Positions 43,142 through 52,034 of a DNA stretch of 64,000 nt are shown piece after piece. The stretch lies in NCBI RefSeq assembly GCF_018389385.1, contig NZ_CP062698.1, positions 1,243,501 through 1,307,500 on the forward strand, read 5' to 3'. Both the position numbers and the translations under genes were made by a program. The stretch's first letter is position 1. Every line of letters begins with the position of its first letter. Source of the DNA: Anthocerotibacter panamensis C109. Its GTDB lineage: Bacteria; Cyanobacteriota; Cyanobacteriia; Gloeobacterales; Anthocerotibacteraceae. Below the pieces are notes generated by a model that was not told the origin of the DNA, did not search any database, and saw nothing but the letters and a program-made list of their open reading frames with translations.

Positions 43142-43564
43142 ATGTCCCTCAACGTTGAACTACTGGAACAGTCTTTTAACCATGTTCAGCCCGCTGCCGA
43201 ACAATTTTCCGCTACCTTTTACGAGACGCTGTTCACGGACTATCCCCAAGTGCAGCCCTTATTTGCGAACAGCGACATGAAAAAGCAGCAAAAACTCCTC
43301 TTTGCTTCAGTTGAACTAGTAGTCGCTAACTTGCGTAAACCGAATGTCCTGACCAATGCCCTCAAAGATCTTGGTCAGCGCCACGTTCAGTACGGGGTTA
43401 TCGATGAACACTATCCCATGGTCGGTGCAGCTCTATTGAAAACTTTTGCTCTACAGCTTGGTTCCAACTGGACTCCCGAGGTTGAATCAGCTTGGCTTGT
43501 AGCTTTTGAGGTGATTAGTCAATTGATGCAAGTGATGCAAGAAACTACAAGCGGCGAAAGTTAA
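43142..43564 (+). CDS. Single-domain bacterial globin
   Basis: 140 residues. The proximal region and helices are readable: VELLEQSFNHVQPAAEQFSA, FYETLFTDYPQVQPLFANSD, LRKPNVLTNALKDLGQRHVQ with the likely proximal His in GQRHVQYGV, and WTPEVESAWLVAFEVISQLM. The pattern fits Vitreoscilla-type haemoglobins and flavohaemoglobin globin domains; no reductase domain follows. Possible roles are oxygen binding or nitric oxide detoxification. A GTTGACGAATC stretch precedes the start. An IS4 fragment lies directly downstream. Confidence 0.9.
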   Translation: MSLNVELLEQSFNHVQPAAEQFSATFYETLFTDYPQVQPLFANSDMKKQQKLLFASVELVVANLRKPNVLTNALKDLGQRHVQYGVIDEHYPMVGAALLKTFALQLGSNWTPEVESAWLVAFEVISQLMQVMQETTSGES

Positions 43565-43574
43565 GGAGTAAGCG

Positions 43575-43737
43575 TAAAAAAATCAGCCTAAAGCATAAAT
43601 ATCCTGAGACTGGCGACAAACAATTCTTAACAAGGCTCATACTACAGTTTCCCTCAATATTTCGTGTCTGAACTGTCTGATACGGACTACCCCGTCCTCA
43701 ATACGCGCATCTTCTTCTCCTGCTGGTTGGCCTACGT
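43575..43737 (+). pseudogene. IS4-family left-end fragment
   Basis: The plus strand shows CAGCCTAAAGCATAAATA and CAATTCTTAACAAGGCTCA. These equal, in reverse, the end of the IS4 remnant near 3775-3825. It is followed by TDYPVLNTRIFFSCWLAY, against TDYPVLNTRLFFSCWLAY in the island copy. Only the terminal sequence and about 20 codons remain. Confidence 0.8.
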
Positions 43738-43867
43738 CAGGAAAAGTTCACGGATTAAGCAGCCTTATGCTCTGCAATTTGGGCATCAATCTCGTCTCGG
43801 TAAGAACAGGTTTCTCGCAGCTCCAGCATAGCCAGGACTAGCATGGTGGGGGAGATTTGCTCGTATC

Positions 43868-44971
43868 ATGCAAGAAGAGGCCATCGACAAAGCGAGACCC
43901 ATGCCTACTGTGATTGACCGTCAAGCGATTTTAAATGCCCTGCGCCCTGTCCAAGACCCAGAGCTACGGCGCTCCCTGGTCGAGATGAATATGATCCGCA
44001 ATGTCGAAATTAAAGACGGGGCGGTGAAATTCACTCTGGTGCTCACGACCCCGGCCTGCCCGTTGCGCGAAATGATTGTAGATGACTGCAAAAAAGCTAT
44101 TCGAGCGCTAGGAGCTATCCAAAATATCGAGGTGACTGTCACTGCTGAGACCCCCCAGCAAAAACCTCTCCCCGGCAAACAGGGCGTCCCCGGTATCAAG
44201 AATATTCTCGCGGTCTCCAGTGGCAAGGGTGGCGTGGGCAAGTCCACCGTCGCGGTCAATTTGGCGGTGGCTCTGGCGCAGACTGGAGCCTTGGTCGGTC
44301 TGATGGATGCCGATATCTACGGCCCTAATGCCCCTTTGATGCTCGGACTCCAAGGGATGCAGACCACGGTCAAAAAAGGCCCCGAGGGCGATATCCTCGA
44401 ACCGCTCTACAACTACGGTGTGAAGCTCGTCTCGATGGGTTTTTTGATCGATGCCGACCAGCCGGTGGTCTGGCGTGGACCGATGCTCAATGGTATTGTC
44501 CGTAACTTCCTCTATCAGGCAGCGTGGGGCGAGCTGGACTACCTGATTGTGGATATGCCGCCCGGTACCGGGGATGTACAACTGACGATGGCTCAGGCGG
44601 TGCCCATGGCTGGGGCTATCATCGTCACTACGCCTCAGGCGGTAGCGCTACTCGATGCCCGCAGGGGCCTCAAGATGTTCCAGCAACTAAAAGTACCCGT
44701 GTTGGGCTTGGTGGAGAATATGAGCTACTTTATTCCCGCCGACCGTCCTGACCAGAAGTACGCCATCTTTGGCGAGGGTGGTACCCAAAAAGCAGCTACT
44801 GAGCTGGGAGTACCCCTGTTGGGCCAGATCCCCCTAGAAATTCCGGTGCGCGAGGGGGGAGACCGGGGGATACCGATTGTTATCTCCGAGCCAGATTCCT
44901 TGACCGCGTTGGCGTTTCGGGCGCTGGCTGGACGGGTCGCAGGATTGGTCTCAGTGGCCGCTCTGGGCTGA
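43868..44971 (+). CDS. mrp: Mrp/ApbC iron-sulfur carrier ATPase
   Basis: 367 residues; ATG 43868 gives MQEEAIDKARPMPTVIDRQA, with ATG 43901 a good alternative. Residues 15-95 are a MIP18/DUF59 domain (LRPVQDPELRRSLVEMNMIR). The P-loop is SSGKGGVGKSTVAVNLAVAL, the deviant Walker A of ParA/MinD-type ATPases. The family motifs DADIYGPNAPLMLG, LDYLIVDMPPGTGDVQLTMA and GLVENMSYF follow. The CxxC in the C-terminal part seen in some homologues is not visible. It carries Fe-S clusters for transfer to apoproteins. Confidence 0.93.
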   Translation: MQEEAIDKARPMPTVIDRQAILNALRPVQDPELRRSLVEMNMIRNVEIKDGAVKFTLVLTTPACPLREMIVDDCKKAIRALGAIQNIEVTVTAETPQQKPLPGKQGVPGIKNILAVSSGKGGVGKSTVAVNLAVALAQTGALVGLMDADIYGPNAPLMLGLQGMQTTVKKGPEGDILEPLYNYGVKLVSMGFLIDADQPVVWRGPMLNGIVRNFLYQAAWGELDYLIVDMPPGTGDVQLTMAQAVPMAGAIIVTTPQAVALLDARRGLKMFQQLKVPVLGLVENMSYFIPADRPDQKYAIFGEGGTQKAATELGVPLLGQIPLEIPVREGGDRGIPIVISEPDSLTALAFRALAGRVAGLVSVAALG

Positions 44972-45016
44972 CTGAAGATCAATGGTTCAATAGAAATAGA
45001 ACCAGAGGAGAACGCC

Positions 45017-45463
45017 ATGACTGAAACTGTGTCCGAGTTATACCCTGTCGATTTGCCCCCCCAGAGCTGTACGGAGATTATTGAGACTGTCATCACAACC
45101 CTCAGCGATGACGCACACCAGCTAGAGATTGACGCGCCCCAAAAAGCCTTCCGCTTCCACTACGGCACGGTCGAGGTCTATGTCTATCTCACGGGTCAGA
45201 CCAGCGAAGATGCGCTTTTGGTCTGGGCACCGGTCATCAAGTTGCCAGTGCGGGATGAAGCGGGATTGATGCGCTACTTGCTGGAGAAGAACTGGTGGAC
45301 GGACACCATGGAAGCGGCTTTCTGTCTGCGCGACGATCAGATCATCCTCACGACCAGCCGGACGCTAGCTGACCTCGATCCGGGGGAAGTCTCCCGCTCG
45401 ATCACCGTAGTCGCAAGTCTGGCGGATGAATATGACGAATTGTTGATGGAAAAATTTAATTGA
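45017..45463 (+). CDS. YbjN-domain protein
   Basis: 148 residues. FRFHYGTVEVYVYLTGQT, LLVWAPVIKLPVRDEAGLMR and NWWTDTMEAAFCLRDDQIIL fit the YbjN fold, a secretion-chaperone-like family of unknown role. AGAGGAGAACGCC before ATG 45017 is a strong ribosome site. Its stop overlaps the first start candidate of the ligase gene. Confidence 0.85.
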   Translation: MTETVSELYPVDLPPQSCTEIIETVITTLSDDAHQLEIDAPQKAFRFHYGTVEVYVYLTGQTSEDALLVWAPVIKLPVRDEAGLMRYLLEKNWWTDTMEAAFCLRDDQIILTTSRTLADLDPGEVSRSITVVASLADEYDELLMEKFN

Positions 45464-46272
45464 CGGGCGCTCTATCTGTGGGCCCCTGTCTTGACATAAC
45501 CCTCTCTGGAACCGGTTCCTGGTATAGTCTGCCCACGGTCTATGGCCCTGGTTCTGAACATATGGCTCGGGACGAGGCACTGCTGGAACTCCACCGCGTA
45601 GGGCGTATCCCTTCAATTTTTTATCTCTCGGTTTGGACCCCACCAGCCCTTTCCCTCGGGTACCACCAGCGCCGGGTGCCCGCCGGTACTTGGGACGTGC
45701 CGCAGGTGAAGCGCCCCACCGGTGGACGGGCGGTCTGGCATCGCGGAGATATCACCTATACCCTGGTCACCTCCGGGCTCCAAGGTGGCATCCTCCAGAC
45801 CTATGCCCAACTTTCCCAAGTCCTGATCCATGGCCTCGCCCAATTGGGGGTGGACCTCGCCCCCACCGGGGCACGCGACGGCAACTATCAAAACCGCGAA
45901 TCCTGCTTTGCCCATCGCGCCGCAGTGGACCTCTGCTGGCAGGGCTATAAAGTCATCGGTTCTGCCCAACTGCGCCGGGGTCAGGCGTTGCTCCAGCAAG
46001 GGTCTATTCTTTTGGAGCCTGATTATGCGCAATTAGCGGCACTTTTTCCGAGTGCACCCCTGCCGATCAAGGGCCTCAAGGAGATTTTGGGCTACAGCCC
46101 TACCCCTGAAGCCCTCCATGCGGCTATCGGTCTGGGCATCAGGGCGGTCTTTGGGACAGCAGTGGCGGCGGTAGCTTGGGAATGCCTACCGGAGGCACAA
46201 AAAAGGTCCAGTTGCCTGGACCGTCAGTTTACGGGGCTAGAGAATACCCAAAGCCCGCCTGAGGGAGGCTAA
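45460..46272 (+). CDS. Lipoate-protein ligase A-family protein
   Basis: 270 residues if started at TTG 45460, which overlaps the YbjN stop (TTGA). An ATG at 45562 would remove a conserved strand. Family features are GSEHMARDEALLELHRVGRI, LSLGYHQRR, VKRPTGGRAVWHRGDITYTL and YKVIGSAQLRRGQALLQQGS, the LplA/BPL catalytic domain. It could attach lipoate or octanoate to carrier proteins. Exact type (ligase or amidotransferase) is unresolved. The end overlaps the convergent TolC gene end by about 36 bp. Confidence 0.85.
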   Translation: MTGALSVGPCLDITLSGTGSWYSLPTVYGPGSEHMARDEALLELHRVGRIPSIFYLSVWTPPALSLGYHQRRVPAGTWDVPQVKRPTGGRAVWHRGDITYTLVTSGLQGGILQTYAQLSQVLIHGLAQLGVDLAPTGARDGNYQNRESCFAHRAAVDLCWQGYKVIGSAQLRRGQALLQQGSILLEPDYAQLAALFPSAPLPIKGLKEILGYSPTPEALHAAIGLGIRAVFGTAVAAVAWECLPEAQKRSSCLDRQFTGLENTQSPPEGG

Positions 46273-47682
46273 AGCCCGGTTGTAGTCGATGACCGCCGTC
46301 AGGCGATTTACCCGAGCCTGAGTGAGGTCGCGGTCTGCGATCAGGACGTCTGTCTGGGTCCCCACGCCCGCCTGAAAGCGTAACCGGGCCAGACGTAGGT
46401 TTTCGTCGGCTGAGGTGACGGCTTTGGTGTTGGTCTCAATGCGCTGGCTGGCGGTCCTCAACTGGGAGTAGGAACTCTCCACCCCGAAGCGGATCGTGTT
46501 GAGCGTGTCGATGTAGCGGACTCGGGCGGACTTGGCGTCGGCGATGGCTTGGTCCGCTTGGGCACGGGCGGCACCGCCGTCAAAGCTGGTCCACTGTATC
46601 TGTACCCCGGCACTGTAGCCGGAGTTAAACCCCACCACCCGGTCGAGCAGGTTATCCAGGACTTGACCGGAAGCCGTCAGGCTAATCTGGGGACTGAGGC
46701 TGGCGTAGGCCGCTTCTTCCTGAGCTTTGGCTGCTCCCTCCAGCGCCAACTGTTGGGACAACTCCTGCCGCTGCCGATAGGCACTGAGGATGCTGTCTTC
46801 GAGTCCCATCTCCCAAGCAGCACCCTTGGCGACCGGGTCTTCAGCTTGGACCTCCGTGGGCCGTTCGAAGTTGAGGAGGCGCGCGAGGGCCTGTTGTCGC
46901 ACAGCACGGTCATTCTGGAACGTGATGAGCTGCTGCTCGGCGTTGGCTTTTTGGACCTCCGCCTGGAGGACTGCAAAGCGCGTGCCGGTCCCGGCGGCAT
47001 TTTGGGTCTCAGCGTCTTGGAGGCTGGACTCAGCGGAGCGTACAGCACTCTCGCCGATAGCCAGATTCCCGTCAGCGGCCTGTAGGTCGTAGTAGGCGGT
47101 GATGACGCTGTTGACGAGGTCTTGACGGATGCGCTCAAAGTCGAGTTGGGTGGAGCGCAGACTCGCCTCGGCAGCGCGGACGCGGGCGGGGAAGAGCCCG
47201 CCGGAGTAAACGTTCCAGTTGATGTTGACCTGACCGTTGAGGGGGGCAGTCTCTACTTGGCTAAACACCGAGGTCAAGGTCGTGCCCCCGATGTTGCCAT
47301 TCAATACCGAGAGATCATTGGTGATCTTACTTTGGGCCGATTGGTTGTAGCTGTAGCTGGTTGTGAGCGCCACAGTCGGGAAGAGAGCGGCTTGGGCTTG
47401 ACGAATCCCGGCTTCGCTGCGGTCAATAGCGAGGCGAGCGAGGGCAATTTGGGGGCTACGGGCAAGGGCAATGTCGATAGCTTCTTGGAGCTTGAGGGGA
47501 CGATTGGCTTGGACCTTCACCTCAAAGGCGGACTTGGGCATGGGTGGAATGGTCGGCTCTAGAGGCTTGGTAGCGAGTGCGGCGGCGGTAGTGTTGGCGT
47601 CGGCTAAGCTCTGGGCGGTGAGGGGAGCCGGGATAAACCAGATGCTAAGGAGTAAAAAACGACTGACAAAGCGCAGGTTCAT
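46237..47682 (-). CDS. TolC-type outer membrane efflux protein
   Basis: Start ATG 47682 (MNLRFVSRFLLLSIWFIPAP) with a signal peptide; an upstream ATG at 47736 lacks one. Two OEP repeats follow: RPLKLQEAIDIALARSPQIA, AIDRSEAGIRQAQAALFPTV, later RLARLRFQAGVGTQTDVLIA and INRALASLRRALG-like ends (YNRALASLRRALGIL). About 481 residues, normal length. It forms the outer duct of the tripartite pump with the MFS and HlyD genes upstream in the same direction. Confidence 0.93.
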   Translation of the reverse strand: MNLRFVSRFLLLSIWFIPAPLTAQSLADANTTAAALATKPLEPTIPPMPKSAFEVKVQANRPLKLQEAIDIALARSPQIALARLAIDRSEAGIRQAQAALFPTVALTTSYSYNQSAQSKITNDLSVLNGNIGGTTLTSVFSQVETAPLNGQVNINWNVYSGGLFPARVRAAEASLRSTQLDFERIRQDLVNSVITAYYDLQAADGNLAIGESAVRSAESSLQDAETQNAAGTGTRFAVLQAEVQKANAEQQLITFQNDRAVRQQALARLLNFERPTEVQAEDPVAKGAAWEMGLEDSILSAYRQRQELSQQLALEGAAKAQEEAAYASLSPQISLTASGQVLDNLLDRVVGFNSGYSAGVQIQWTSFDGGAARAQADQAIADAKSARVRYIDTLNTIRFGVESSYSQLRTASQRIETNTKAVTSADENLRLARLRFQAGVGTQTDVLIADRDLTQARVNRLTAVIDYNRALASLRRALGIL

Positions 47683-47737
47683 GGTCTTGGGCTCCATAGT
47701 GGATGAGATGAACATAGTAATGGGGGGCCAGAGCAAG

Positions 47738-49321
47738 CTAATGGCCCGCGCCTGCTCCGGGACTGGTACCTTTCTTCATTAAGAGTACGACCAGACCGCC
47801 CAAGAGGAGCCCTACTCCAATAATAAAAAAACAATCGTTGAAGGCCATCACGGTGGCTTCGCGGCGCACAAGCCGGTCTAGCTGTGCCATTGCCTGATTT
47901 TGAGCAGTGTAGAAGTCCATCCCGTGACGCATAAAGTTCTGGGTCAACTGGTCGAGGCGCTCCTCCGTCAGTGGATTGTAGCGAGAGACCGCTTCGCCGA
48001 TGGTACTGGAGTGAAACTTCTCGCGCTGGTCCAAGAGGGTGGCAAGTAGCGCAATACCCATCGATCCTCCGAGATTACGCATCATATTAAAGAGTCCCGA
48101 AGCCGAACCCGCATCCTTGCCCACCCCAATAGTGATTAAGGAAGAGAGCGGGGTGATGATGAGCGGCTGGCCCAAAGCCCGGACAATCTGGGACCATATC
48201 AGTTGGTCTGCTCCGGTGTCATGGGTCATCCCGGCATTCATAAAGCAACTGGTCGAAAAGAGGGCTAGGCCCACCAGCAACAGCACACGGGTGTCAAAAC
48301 GCTTCATCAAACGAGGGAGCAGCGGGAAAATAAAAAATTGAGGGAGCCCCGCCCACATGATGACCTGACCAATCTGTAGCGCGTTGTAGCCTTGAATCTG
48401 CGCTAGATATAGCGGCAGGATGTAGACCGAGCCGTACAGCCCGAGCCCGAGAGTCACGTTGACGATGCTGCCTAGACCGAAGTTGCCTTTGGCAAACAGG
48501 CGTAGATTGATGAAAGGCTCCTTACGGGTAAACTCAATCCACAGGAACAAGGCCAAAAAGACCACCGCCACCACCGCCAACCGCGCGATCAGATCTGAGC
48601 CGAACCAGTCCTTGCGGCTGCCTTCTTCCAGGACGATCTGTAGCGAACCCAGACCGATAGCCATGGTGAGAATCCCCCACCAGTCGCCTTTTTTGAGCAG
48701 GTTGAGCTGTAGCGGTCGGGGGTCCATGGTGAACCAAAGGGCTGCGAGCATCAGCGCTCCGGGGATGACATTGATATAAAAGATGTACTCCCAGCCAAAA
48801 TTCTCTGTCAGCCAGCCGCCTATCGTCGGGCCTATGGATGGAGCCAGCGTCGCGGTCATCCCAAACAAGGCCAGCCCGATGGTCTGCTTAGAGGGAGGCA
48901 GCGTGGTTAGCATCACCGTGAAGGCCATCGGGATGAGCACCCCCCCGCTAAAGCCCTGCAAGCCCCGAAAGACAATCATCGAGTTGAGGTCCCAGGCCGA
49001 GGCGCAGCAGACTGAGAAGAAGATGAACAGAACGGTATTGACGAGCAGATAGAGCCGGTTAGAGAAGACTTTAGAGAGCCAGCCGGTGAGCGGGATGACA
49101 ATGATTTCAGCCACCAGATAGGACGTGGAAATCCAGGAACCTTCTTCCAGAGTGGCGTTGAGCGCGCCTTGGATGTCCTTGAGCGAGGAATTGGTGATTT
49201 GAATATCTAGGATCGCCATAAAGGCTCCCAGCATGACCCCCGCCACCGATAGCCATGCCCGGAGTGAAACCTGGGGTTCGGTGGATATCTGTGGTGCTTT
49301 GAGGGCGACCGTTGTAGCCAT
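47738..49321 (-). CDS. MFS drug:H+ antiporter, DHA2 (EmrB/QacA) family
   Basis: Start ATG 49321 (MATTVALKAPQISTEPQVSL); a longer frame from 49402 would overlap the HlyD gene and lacks support. 527 residues with 14 spans. Signatures are GAFMAILDIQITNSSLKDIQ, EEGSWISTSYLVAEIIVIPL and FRGLQGFSGGVLIPMAFTVM (motif C-like AFTVML) and GGSMGIALLATLLDQREKFH. 19 bp after the HlyD stop, and 55 bp before TolC. Inner-membrane motor of the pump; substrates are not predictable. Confidence 0.93.
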   Translation of the reverse strand: MATTVALKAPQISTEPQVSLRAWLSVAGVMLGAFMAILDIQITNSSLKDIQGALNATLEEGSWISTSYLVAEIIVIPLTGWLSKVFSNRLYLLVNTVLFIFFSVCCASAWDLNSMIVFRGLQGFSGGVLIPMAFTVMLTTLPPSKQTIGLALFGMTATLAPSIGPTIGGWLTENFGWEYIFYINVIPGALMLAALWFTMDPRPLQLNLLKKGDWWGILTMAIGLGSLQIVLEEGSRKDWFGSDLIARLAVVAVVFLALFLWIEFTRKEPFINLRLFAKGNFGLGSIVNVTLGLGLYGSVYILPLYLAQIQGYNALQIGQVIMWAGLPQFFIFPLLPRLMKRFDTRVLLLVGLALFSTSCFMNAGMTHDTGADQLIWSQIVRALGQPLIITPLSSLITIGVGKDAGSASGLFNMMRNLGGSMGIALLATLLDQREKFHSSTIGEAVSRYNPLTEERLDQLTQNFMRHGMDFYTAQNQAMAQLDRLVRREATVMAFNDCFFIIGVGLLLGGLVVLLMKKGTSPGAGAGH

Positions 49322-49340
49322 AGTCGTGCTCCAGAGTGGG

Positions 49341-50633
49341 TTACTTCGCGGCGACATTGACACTGACCACCGCCGACATCCCAGGGGCCAAAACTTGTTC
49401 AAAGCCTTTCACACCCTGAGGATCGAGGACGATTTTTACCGGAATGCGCTGCACGATCTTCGTGAAGTTGCCGGTGGCATTATCCGGCGGGAGCAAAGAA
49501 AACTGGCTCCCAGAGGCGGGGGCGATACTGTCTACCCGCCCGGTGAAGGAGTGATTGGGAAACGCATCCAGCTTTACTTCGACCGGCTGCCTTGGGCGCA
49601 TCCGCTCCAGTTGTGTCTCTTTAAAGTTCGCTGTCACCCAAGTTTGTTCTTCGACTATCGATAAGAGGGGCTGGCCGGGTTGGATACGCTGGCCTACTTC
49701 TGCGGTGCGACGACCCACCCGGCCCGCAGTTGGGGCGGTGATACGCGTGTAGGACAGTTGGAGCTTCGCATCTTCGAGCGCTACTTCAGCTTGGGTCACG
49801 GCAGCTTGAGCCTGGGCGTACTGGTTCTGATTCACCGTCACCTGTACTTGGGCGGCTTTGGCATCCTGGAGTCCCCCGCGCGACTGGGTGAGTAGGGCTT
49901 GAGCCGAAGCGACCCCCTCTTGGGCTTGGGTCAGTTTGGCTGTAGCCTGCCGGACCCCCTCAGCCGCACTGTCTCGAGCAGCTTGAGCCACGGTGTAATC
50001 GGTCTGGAGGCTGTCAAATTGTTGGCGCGAGATGGCCCCTTCTTTCACGAGCTTCTGGAAGCGTTGGAAGTCCAAGTTGGCTTTGCGCAGGTTGGCTTGA
50101 GCTTGGACCAATTGGGCGCGGGCGGTGGGAATTCCGGTTTTGGCTTGGGCGACTACAGCTTGGGCACTGGCGATGGCCGCCTCAGCGGCGGTGAGCCCGC
50201 CTTGCGCTTGGGTGTCCTGAGCCGTGGCCCGCTCGCGGGCGAGGGCGACACTGGCCTGAGCGACACTGGCCTGACGGCGGGCGACCTCCAGAGCGGCTTG
50301 AGCCTGTTGGACGCGGCTCTGAAAATCGCGCGGGTCGAGCATGACCAGGATTTCGCCCGCCTTGACGGTCTGGTTATCCTCGACGAGGACCTGCTGAACA
50401 GTGCCATTGATGCGGCTACTGACCGGGTGGATATAGCCCGCCAGAGTAGCATTATCCGTATCTTCGTGGCTGGTGGCATAACTCCACCAGTGATAACCGA
50501 CTACAGAGGCCGTCAGGAGCCCGCCCCCGACGAGGCCCAGCACCCATAGATTGGGCTTGCGCTTGGAGACAGGCGCGGGAGTAACGGGAATAGAAGGCTC
50601 TTGCACTAATTCTTGTTCTTGCGTCGCAGGCAT
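49341..50633 (-). CDS. HlyD/EmrA-type membrane fusion protein
   Basis: 430 residues. One membrane span (about 28-50, LWVLGLVGGGLLTASVVGYH), then the barrel-sandwich strand (YIHPVSSRINGTVQQVLVED, VKAGEILVMLDPRDFQSRVQ), a long Ala/Gln-rich coiled coil (residues 110-300) and the return strand LSYTRITAPTAGRVGRRTAE. First gene of the efflux operon, 145 bp or so from the divergent TetR gene and adjoining an excellent operator at 50658-50679. Confidence 0.94.
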   Translation of the reverse strand: MPATQEQELVQEPSIPVTPAPVSKRKPNLWVLGLVGGGLLTASVVGYHWWSYATSHEDTDNATLAGYIHPVSSRINGTVQQVLVEDNQTVKAGEILVMLDPRDFQSRVQQAQAALEVARRQASVAQASVALARERATAQDTQAQGGLTAAEAAIASAQAVVAQAKTGIPTARAQLVQAQANLRKANLDFQRFQKLVKEGAISRQQFDSLQTDYTVAQAARDSAAEGVRQATAKLTQAQEGVASAQALLTQSRGGLQDAKAAQVQVTVNQNQYAQAQAAVTQAEVALEDAKLQLSYTRITAPTAGRVGRRTAEVGQRIQPGQPLLSIVEEQTWVTANFKETQLERMRPRQPVEVKLDAFPNHSFTGRVDSIAPASGSQFSLLPPDNATGNFTKIVQRIPVKIVLDPQGVKGFEQVLAPGMSAVVSVNVAAK

Positions 50634-50657
50634 GAGCGAGGCTCCTTAGGACACTTA

Positions 50658-50679
50658 ATTAACTGACCTGTTAGTTAAT
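50658..50679. promoter_or_regulatory. TetR-type operator upstream of the efflux operon
   Basis: A 22-bp palindrome with arms ATTAACTGAC and GTTAGTTAAT: 9 of 10 arm positions are complementary. It lies 25 bp before the HlyD ATG on the minus strand, over or next to the expected promoter. Confidence 0.75.
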
Positions 50680-50757
50680 CTATCGCTGGTGAACTAGGAC
50701 TGTCAATAGGGTAATTAAACAGTAAAAAACCTTGCCCCAAGGAGTCTCAAGGGCTAA

Positions 50758-50775
50758 ACTAACCGTACGGTCAGT
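50758..50775. promoter_or_regulatory. TetR-type operator upstream of the regulator gene
   Basis: ACTAACCGT-ACGGTCAGT, an 18-bp palindrome with one mismatch, 10 bp before the TetR ATG. Sharing the half-site ACTxAC with the operator at 50658, it suggests that the regulator also represses itself. Confidence 0.75.
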
Positions 50776-50785
50776 AGGTTATCCT

Positions 50786-51427
50786 ATGCCATCCACAGCA
50801 CAGAAGAAAACCTCATCCACTCGTCCAAGCCGCGATGCTGAGGCGACTAAAGCCGCGATTTTAGCCGCAGCGGAAAAAGAATTTGCCCAACAGGGTCTAG
50901 AGGCTACGCGTACCGAAGACATCGCCGCCCGGACCGGGGTGACCAAGGCGATGATCTACTACTACTTCAAAAGTAAAGAAGATTTGTATGTTGCCGTTCT
51001 GGAGCGGGTTTTTGCCCATGCTTTCAGTGCCCTGAACGATCTAAAACAGCACCATCTCCCCCCCGAGGAAGCCCTGGAAACCTTTTTGCGGGAGGTGCTC
51101 AAGTTCTCCTGTCACAACACCAATCTGGCGATGTTGATGTTTCTGGAGGGTATGCAGAACAAAGGTAAGTACTACGAGCGGGCTGGGATACCGGGCATTT
51201 ACAAAGCGTTGAGCGAGATCCTGGCAGAGGGGATCGCTGCTGGTGTCTTTCGTCCCCTCGATCCGCTCCACACCGCCGTCAATATTTTTGGCGCTTGTCA
51301 GTTCTATTTCATGGCCCGAGAAAATATCAAGCATCTCTGGCCCGCCAAGCAACTGCTGGGCAAACCGATGTTGGAGCAGCATGTACAGGAAGTCGTCGCC
51401 ATGGTCATGGCCGGAGTGCGCGCTTAA
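50786..51427 (+). CDS. TetR-family repressor of the efflux operon
   Basis: 213 residues from ATG 50786 (MPSTAQKKTSSTRPSRDAEA). The helix-turn-helix is readable: AEKEFAQQGLEATRTEDIAA, RTGVTKAMIYYYFKSKEDLY. The ligand domain has a C-terminal half as in TetR_C members. An upstream in-frame start at 50732 would place the start inside the operator region, so it is rejected. The divergent position and two palindromes nearby indicate repression of the pump and of itself, relieved by an unknown ligand. Confidence 0.92.
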   Translation: MPSTAQKKTSSTRPSRDAEATKAAILAAAEKEFAQQGLEATRTEDIAARTGVTKAMIYYYFKSKEDLYVAVLERVFAHAFSALNDLKQHHLPPEEALETFLREVLKFSCHNTNLAMLMFLEGMQNKGKYYERAGIPGIYKALSEILAEGIAAGVFRPLDPLHTAVNIFGACQFYFMARENIKHLWPAKQLLGKPMLEQHVQEVVAMVMAGVRA

Positions 51428-51463
51428 ATTCGACGTGAACCCGCACTCCAGTATTTCTGGGGG

Positions 51464-51985
51464 TCAAGGGCTATAGACGGGTTTCGAGATGCCATAGCGC
51501 TGCCGCACCTGGGTCAAGGGGACGGTCCAGAGGGCTTCGACAGGGAAGGTGTCGGGGTCGAAATGACTCTTTCTGCCGCGCTCAAAGGCCATCCAAGCGT
51601 GGGTCCACGCGCTCAAGCGCAGCACGAGGGGAATACTCAACAGCAGGTTAAAGGGCTGGAAAGAACTGCCGACCAAAAAAGCCTGGACTTCCAGTTCACC
51701 CATGGGGTCGGTGCCGTAGCCGGTCAGGAGGTGGACCACGTCGTGGACTTGGGCGCGACGGGGACCGAAGCGGATGGGTTGGAGGTGGTGGGCCTCAAGA
51801 AAGCGCGTGAAGGTGTAGCCTAGAGTTTCGTGGGGGAGTTGGGCGAGGTCTTCCAGGCTGGGGATGAGGTTGCCGGTCTGCTGGGTGGTGCGCGTTAGAA
51901 AGGGTTTGAGCAGCCCAAAGAAAAGGCGGGGCGCAGGGCGCGAGAAGCTGCTGATAAATTGGTCGATGGCTTGGGTGGTGTTCAT
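51464..51985 (-). CDS. Coq4-like protein
   Basis: Start ATG 51985 (MNTTQAIDQFISSFSRPAPR), 173 residues. The zinc-ligand-like motif HDVVHLLTGYGTDPMGELEV corresponds to the HDxxHxxxG...E motif of COQ4, a ubiquinone synthesis protein. LPHETLGYTFTRFLEAHHL and WTHAWMAFERGRKSHFDPDT also fit. Cyanobacteria make plastoquinone rather than ubiquinone, so the substrate may differ. The stop lies 36 bp from that of tetR. Confidence 0.75.
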   Translation of the reverse strand: MNTTQAIDQFISSFSRPAPRLFFGLLKPFLTRTTQQTGNLIPSLEDLAQLPHETLGYTFTRFLEAHHLQPIRFGPRRAQVHDVVHLLTGYGTDPMGELEVQAFLVGSSFQPFNLLLSIPLVLRLSAWTHAWMAFERGRKSHFDPDTFPVEALWTVPLTQVRQRYGISKPVYSP

Positions 51986-52034
51986 GGTTTTTCTCGAAGT
52001 TGGGGCGCAGTAGGCTGCGCCCATACAGATGTGC

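Noticed and set aside
43041-43280. 79-codon gene before the globin
   Set aside because: Overlaps the globin start in another frame; the globin is unambiguous.
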